Assembly: GCA_013399305.1 (NCBI GenBank)
Contig: VXAI01000158.1
Span: 1,301,661 to 1,365,660 of the forward strand
Reading direction: 5' to 3'
Origin: Rostratula benghalensis
Lineage: Eukaryota; Chordata; Aves; Charadriiformes; Rostratulidae
DNA: 64,000 bases
Position numbers and translations under genes: made by a program. The notes under the pieces were generated by a model, which saw only the letters and a program-made list of their open reading frames with translations, was not told the origin of the DNA and did not search any database. Numbering within the stretch: the stretch's first letter is position 1; each line of letters starts with the position of its first letter. Positions 58,456 through 64,000 of this stretch are shown in pieces.

Positions 58456-61187
58456 TACATTTCTTCTAAGAGCATTTGTTTTGAGCTACTGTCATCTTCC
58501 AGTTGATAAAAAAAATTGATGGCTACATTTTCAATGGATAAAAACAGATGAGGTGCTTCTTCCTCTTTCCATATAAGATGAGACAAATCTCCTTTTCTGC
58601 TTCTCAGGATTTCCTTCTGTACACTGTGCTGAAATGACTTTCAGACACTTAAACCAAGAAAAGACAAATTCCACTCCAAAAGACCAGGGAAATGAAACTG
58701 TGATACTTCTTACTTCCCAGTACCAGCCTTAAGAAATGTGAAAGTGTGTACTCATTCCCTGCACAGAAGAATTGTGTGTCAGGCAGGAATTATAACTTAT
58801 ATCCAGCTTATATTCCTGCACAGAATGTGGAGTCCAAGATCTGAACAAAACTGAAATATTGCAATGAAGTTCAATCAAAAGGTTTCAATCACCAGGTTTC
58901 AAATCAAGTGTGTGGGAATCCAGGTGTTCTGGGCAGATTCCACAAACTACTAGGACTTTAGCAATGATCTGTTTCGAAGATCCAGAATGGTTCAAAATTC
59001 CTTTTCCCTCAAAAAAAAACACCAAAAAACCCACATCTGTTTACTTTTTATCTGGTTTAGAAGCAGTAAAACCTATGAAATACTTGGGAAAAGACAGGGG
59101 AGCTGAACTAAGGCCATAAAGTATAATTATATTCAAAACCTTGAAGCTGGAATTGTATATTTTGAGGGTTGAAGTAGTGTGAAAACCTCCTCTTCCCATT
59201 TCAGAATGAAGGCAGGTGGCCAGTTTGATATTGAAAAGACTAAGGTTACCATTCATTAGAGAAACAGCTTGTTAAATACCACCAACAGCAGATAACAATT
59301 TTATCTCCTTACTCTGTTCATTTAGGTTTGAAATATTGAGGAAAACCAAGAGAACAATAACTAGTTAAAAAACCTAAACTCAGCAGACAGAGGAGATCTC
59401 TTGATTTTTTGGAGATGGTAATCTGCCTCCTGTCCCTGCCAAACCTCTTCTGGTCTAGTCATCATTGCCATTATTTTTAGTATTAGTGATAGTAGCAATA
59501 AAAGCAAAATGGAACTCCAGATTTTATGGAATGCTGATAATGCCATCTATGACCCATAAAATACAGATAATGTATACAATACAATACTTGTAAATAGTAC
59601 CCCTGCGGGGAGAGTTTCCATTAGATACAATAAGTCAGTTCCTAAGAGATGTGTAAACCAGCAAAAGTTGATGTTGAACCTTAGCTTACTGAAAAAGAGC
59701 AGTGGGGTCTGAACCTCAAAGGCAGATGAGTGCTCTGCCACTAGGTCTGAAAAGTCCCAGCGCTGGTGCTTCCATCCCATTCTTGGGTCTGTGTGAAAGT
59801 AAGACCTGACAAAATGAGTCACTTTTCACAGAGGACTAAATCGGGTGGACATACCTTTGCTGGAATTATTCTTGAAGAAAATATGATCCACTCAGAATGA
59901 AACTGTAAGATTTAAAAATAAACAAATATTTTGTTACAGCTAACATCAGCATAATAGGGAAAATGACACTGCAACAACTCAGAAGAAAACAAAAGTGCTA
60001 TTACTAAGATTTCTCCCACACAGATACAATTCCTATGAGCAGGAGCTGAAAACAAAAGTGAACAATTATGCATGTTATTGAGACAATATCTATTTTTAGA
60101 TTTATAACATGCTAGATATTCCTTAACACACGTGCACCTGCAGCTGCAAATAGACATGTGTGTGGGTGTGTGCAAGTGTTTGTGACTACAGATGGAATAA
60201 CTTAAAAAATGTCCAAGGTAATTTTATTTTTAAAAAATAGTAAAAAAAAAAAAAAAATCACTAGCATTCCTAGTTCCAGCCCGAAGCACATTTTTACAGC
60301 TGAAAATAGGGGTTTATAATGAAAATGCTGACACAACCTTAACTATAGAAGTGCTAGCAGGCAATGCTATAATAAATAATGGGGGAAATATTTTACACTT
60401 CAAGGCAATTACATGTTCAGCCATCTTTAAGATTTCTGGGCCATGAAGGGTAGGGATTAGGTGTACTTGACAAGTGTAAAAGACCCATGACTCATGACTG
60501 CTAGAAGGCACAAATGAATTACAAAAGCTGAGAGAAAGCTATGTAATCACGTTGCATAGGTAAAATATTTTTTATTTGGGGGTAGATAAGGATCAGGTAA
60601 AGGTAAAGATACACACTCCAGATTCCATTTAGTTTGCTTTTTTGAAGAAATGGTGAAAGTTGAGTTAAATCTGTTGTCCTAACTTGCCTGCCATCCATTT
60701 GTATTTTCTCTATGCCATACAAATATGACTTCAATATGCTTTCAAATGGAAGTTCATATTTGTATGAGAGCAGAACCGGATAGGACCAACTATAGCATTG
60801 AGTAGGCTCTTGCTGTTGCAGAAACTTCTGCATGAGAGTTTAGATTTACAAAGACCCCTAAGAAGAGCTTGCTTAACTTCCACTCACCAGAAATATTCCA
60901 GTGCCCACAACTTTCTTTTTGTTCAGTAAAGTGATGACTGAAGGCTTTGGGTTTGGATTGTGAATTATTACATTCCTCTTTCTGCTTTCCTTGATGACTT
61001 ATTTTGAACATGTGAGAACGTGGTCAGACACTGAAGCAGAAACAACCTTTGAAACCATGGATGCACCTGCACTGGTATTAGCTACAAGCAGAAGATAACG
61101 GTTCCAGCTCTGAAAAATAATTGAAGAGGGAAACACTGCATTGTCTCCAGTCCTGAACTCTGAACAAATTGCTGAAGAGACTTTTAC
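58456..61187. other. Unique DNA, nothing firm
   Basis: About 2.7 kb with no supported gene. A weak tRNA-SINE-like patch lies near 59700-59750 (GGGGTCTGAACCTCAAAGGC then GTGCTCTGCCACTAGGTC). A runs lie at 59009-59018 and 60242-60256. The opposite-strand frames 59547-59822, 60519-60833 and others are domain-free. Confidence 0.5.
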
Positions 61188-61270
61188 AGAATCACAGAAT
61201 CTGCATGGTTGGAAAGGACCTCTGAGATCATCGAGTCCAACGATACACACACAAAATCCCTACAATCTCT
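61188..61270 (-). mobile_element. CR1 LINE extreme 3' end, minus orientation
   Basis: ACAGAATCACAGAATCTGCA, TGGTTGGAAAGGACCTCTGA, GATCATCGAGTCCAACGATA. Same subfamily as 18251-18510; it stops after about 80 bases. Confidence 0.95.
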
Positions 61271-62659
61271 TTGTTATCATCCAGTGAGACAAAATACATT
61301 ACAGAGGTTTCTGTTTCTCTCTGCTTATTAGAAAGGACAGTGGTCTTTAACCTTTGAACCTGTGGATGTATCAGGTACAGTGGATGAACCACTCACCTGG
61401 TCTCTTGGTTGGTTTGTGCTATTGTGTTGGTTGACTATAATTGAGTGTTATGTTAATTTTCATGGCATATGTCAAACAAGCTTAGGCTTTTGCAGTCTAA
61501 ATCCCATGGCCAACAGCATATACTTACCTGTGTAGTTATGATGTCGGTAATCTCCATAGGGAGGTCAGAGGAAGGAGGGTCTGTCCTGCTCTATCACTTA
61601 CCAGTCCCTCCAGAACAACTTTCTAGAGAGAGGGAAGAGGGAGATAAGATTGTTAATTCTCATGCCTGCTCCTTTCCAACCTCTCTCAAGTGTTTTAAAG
61701 TGCTTATTATTATGGTTTCCAAGAATCTGTGTCGGTGTATGGGGTGTGTATTTTCAGAGCTGTTTATCAGACATCTGCCTTTCAGAAACAGACACTATAA
61801 TTTCTCATCCTGAGCAAAAACCAAAGCAAAACACCACCCTCCTACATATTTTGTCTGAAATTGTTAACAAATATTTAAAACTTGTCTAAATCTTAGGCCA
61901 AGCGTTCTTAAGATATAAATTCACCTGGAGCTTTATTTCAAATACACATCACACCAAGTCTGGCAGAAGATTAACACCCACCCTTCCCTCCTCCCCCGCC
62001 CTTTTCTGTTTTGACTGCCTTATTTCATACTTTCATCACTCTTGGCTATAAGAAATACGGTAGATAATGAGGACCTAACATCAAGCAAGCAAGAAAATAG
62101 ATTTTTTCTACCTCTAATACATTAGGTTTGGTTGCTTTTTTGACAGAAAAAAACATGAGAAGCTTCACAGGTGGTTGTTTGGGGAACTCCCACAATGAGG
62201 AAGGCCATGAAAAAGGACCAGGACTGCAGTAAAACAGATCATGGACTCTGAAAGCCAACAAGGAGAGTGTCATTGAATTTAAAGTGTCCAGAATTTTACT
62301 CAAGCATTTTATTCTCTCTAATTTCCACGATATTTGGAGAATCTACTGCTGACATTTATATTTTTTTAGCCTTACTAATTTCAGCTCCAAATGATTTCAA
62401 GCTCCTTTGCACTGACAACAGAAAAGCCACAGTGAAAAATGATGAATATTCAGCTTCCATATCAGAAGTCAGTATGAGCACTGAGATAGACACATGCTTT
62501 TCAGTATATATCAGGGTTAGGTAATAGCATGATAGCTTAAGACACTTAAAATAACGTGACACCAATTTATTACCATTAGAAATAAAGCCTTTGGAAAAGA
62601 CCCTAAGCATTATGTTAGCATTGATATGTCAATCCTTTATTTGAAGGATGGCAAATCTG
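61271..62659. other. Unique DNA, nothing recognised
   Basis: No supported gene or TE. Overlapping frames at 61469-61813 and 61650-61889, and at 62046-62610 on both strands, have no recognisable domain. Confidence 0.5.
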
Positions 62660-63110
62660 AATCCCAGCACAGCCTTAATTAACAGAAAATAATTAGCATC
62701 ATTTTCCCAGCTGTGAATTTGAGATTTTTTTTCCAACAGAATCCATTGATTGATAATTAAGGAGGAGTTAGTTGTAATAAAACTCCCAGTATTGCAATTT
62801 CTAATTGGCCTTTAAGGACATTTTACAGTTACAGTTACTTTGTTCCAGGCGTTTTCTGGCTTTTTTTTTTTTTTAACCCAGCTTTAATAAGGAATCCTTT
62901 CTCAGTGAGGTAAAAAGGATGCAGATGAATAGCAAAAGCCACTATAATGTTACGTATAATACAGTCCATTTGATTTCTTTGGGTAATAATTGGTGGTAAG
63001 TGAACATAAAAAGCTTTGAAGTTTGCTTTGAATAACCTAAGATTTATCCGAGCACTTGAGTCCTCGACTAAATTACATTATCGCAGAGATTTATGTAAAT
63101 GCTTAACTTG
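62660..63110. promoter_or_regulatory. Candidate conserved non-coding (enhancer-like) block
   Basis: TE-free and rich in TAAT/ATTA cores: CCTTAATTAACAG near 62673, AAATAATTAGCATC near 62687, TTGATAATTAAGGAGG near 62750, TTCTAATTGGCC near 62798, GGGTAATAATTGG near 62980. A T run (62862-62873) splits it. Later CpGs (TACGTATAATAC, TTATCCGAGC, CCTCGAC, TATCGCAG) are retained. Enhancer-like composition, with no conservation data. Confidence 0.36.
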
Positions 63111-64000
63111 ATGAACAGTAAATGCTCCTGTTGGCTTCCCTGGGACGGAGCATCATGTGTGTAGTTAAGCAGATACACATATATCCTTCAAGGAATGCTG
63201 CCCTAGGCTGGAAAGCTTATAGGAATGGATTCAGTTCAGGACATGTCTGCTTGTTTCATATTTCCAGCCAGTCCTCGAATACTGCTAGTGCAGCGTCCCC
63301 CAAGGCACTAAAATTTTCTTTTAGTAATCCTACAAGTAGAATTGATTTAAAAGCACACATTTAATGATTTTGTAATATTTGAGCATTGACATTATTTTGA
63401 GTCCTTTTCTCGAGCTATCTGAAAGTTTCAAATGTTGGATGAAAACAATATGAAGCCTTTTAGCATTTTCTCCATTTCTTTCTTTTCTGTCATTTCTGTT
63501 CGTTCTCCTACTTGCAAACAAACTGGCCCAACTGACAAACTGGAAAAAAAGAAAGAGGTCAAAAAAAAAATAATAAAATAATGATCTTACACAACTAAAT
63601 ACAAAATGAAAGACTATTTTACATAAATTTCATTTTATACAAAGACGATTTTCCAGGCAGAATATATTTATGAATAAGAAATGTCAAAGATTTTTATGCA
63701 CCAGAATATCAGTAAGTACAACTGAACATGGAAATGCAATGGTCTTCCTAAAAAGAAACTTTCATATGTGGCAACAAAGTGGAGATGAAAGCTGGTCCCT
63801 AATGTTGTCAAAGTAGATAGGAATAATAGGCATTGATGTTGTTAGCAGCCACTACATAATGATTTAGGCCTGCCCAGGCTCAGGGAAATAATTAATAGTT
63901 TGTTAAATTTTGCTATATTACCAGCAAAAGTGTGACTTTTGCTGTTGTTTCCACCGCTCATTGCCTATCTCTTCCTTGCCCTGTTCACGTGTAATTTCTT
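63111..64000. other. Unique DNA to window end
   Basis: No supported gene or TE. A-rich patches lie at 63543-63580. AT-rich sequence with ATTA words continues, so the preceding candidate block may extend rightward. Confidence 0.5.

Noticed and set aside
59685..59755. Possible tRNA-derived SINE head (GAACC...GTGCTCTGCCACTAGG)
   Set aside because: Only two short blocks agree; too diverged for a firm family call and clearly not a functional tRNA.
1..64000. Search for retroviral LTRs, gag/pol/env pieces and DNA transposase genes
   Set aside because: I saw no paired terminal repeats, primer-binding site or polymerase motifs beyond the CR1 fragment at 2086-2290.

Overview
The window looks like vertebrate, most probably avian, nuclear DNA. 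It is AT-rich by eye, has no compact run of long ORFs, and carries many truncated CR1 LINE copies. Several of these end in the CR1 octamer tail (ATTCTATG-type) and show the familiar bird 3' sequence of the 'GGTTGGAAGGGACC' kind. Much older CR1 and MIR-like relics, shared across amniotes, are also present. A crocodilian or turtle source is less likely, because the younger CR1 copies have the bird-type 3' end. One assembly gap of 240 N interrupts a pentanucleotide array.

I find no protein-coding gene, no rRNA or tRNA gene, and no CRISPR, insertion sequence or prokaryotic operon that the sequence supports. The longest gap-free reading frame is 170 codons and has no recognisable domain. Several other long frames are antisense shadows of CR1 copies or artefacts of the simple-repeat array. 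The window reads as intergenic or large-intron DNA, perhaps a gene desert.

Layout. 1-9.5 kb: AT-rich unique DNA with a CR1 ORF2 relic (2.1 kb), a CR1 tail carrying a (TAGAA)n array (3.85 kb), a fuller CR1 3' end (4.4-4.7 kb), a palindromic relic (6.7 kb) and an old CR1 (9.15-9.5 kb). 9.9-24 kb: a block that looks like a conserved non-coding element (9.9-10.3 kb), further CR1 copies (10.9, 14.2, 18.3, 21.0 kb), a possible retroposed fragment (13.7-14.0 kb), a perfect hairpin (20.1 kb), and a CpG-enriched segment with splice-like borders and a G-quadruplex motif (23.3-24.1 kb). 24-38 kb: mostly unique DNA with MIR-like relics, a dense AT-rich candidate regulatory block (32.5-33.0 kb) and two CR1 copies. 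38.7-39.1 kb: pyrimidine pentanucleotide array with the gap. 39-64 kb: mostly unique DNA with a less AT-rich unexplained block (43.7-44.5 kb), candidate regulatory blocks (42, 52.8-53.3 and 62.7-63.1 kb), CR1 copies (51.5, 53.8, 58.3, 61.2 kb) and two more palindromic relics (54.9 and 56.4 kb).

With no genes to connect, the plausible function lies in the candidate regulatory blocks. They are rich in TAAT/ATTA homeodomain cores and two contain a perfect ATGCAAAT octamer. That is a composition argument only. A cross-species alignment would confirm or dismiss them.
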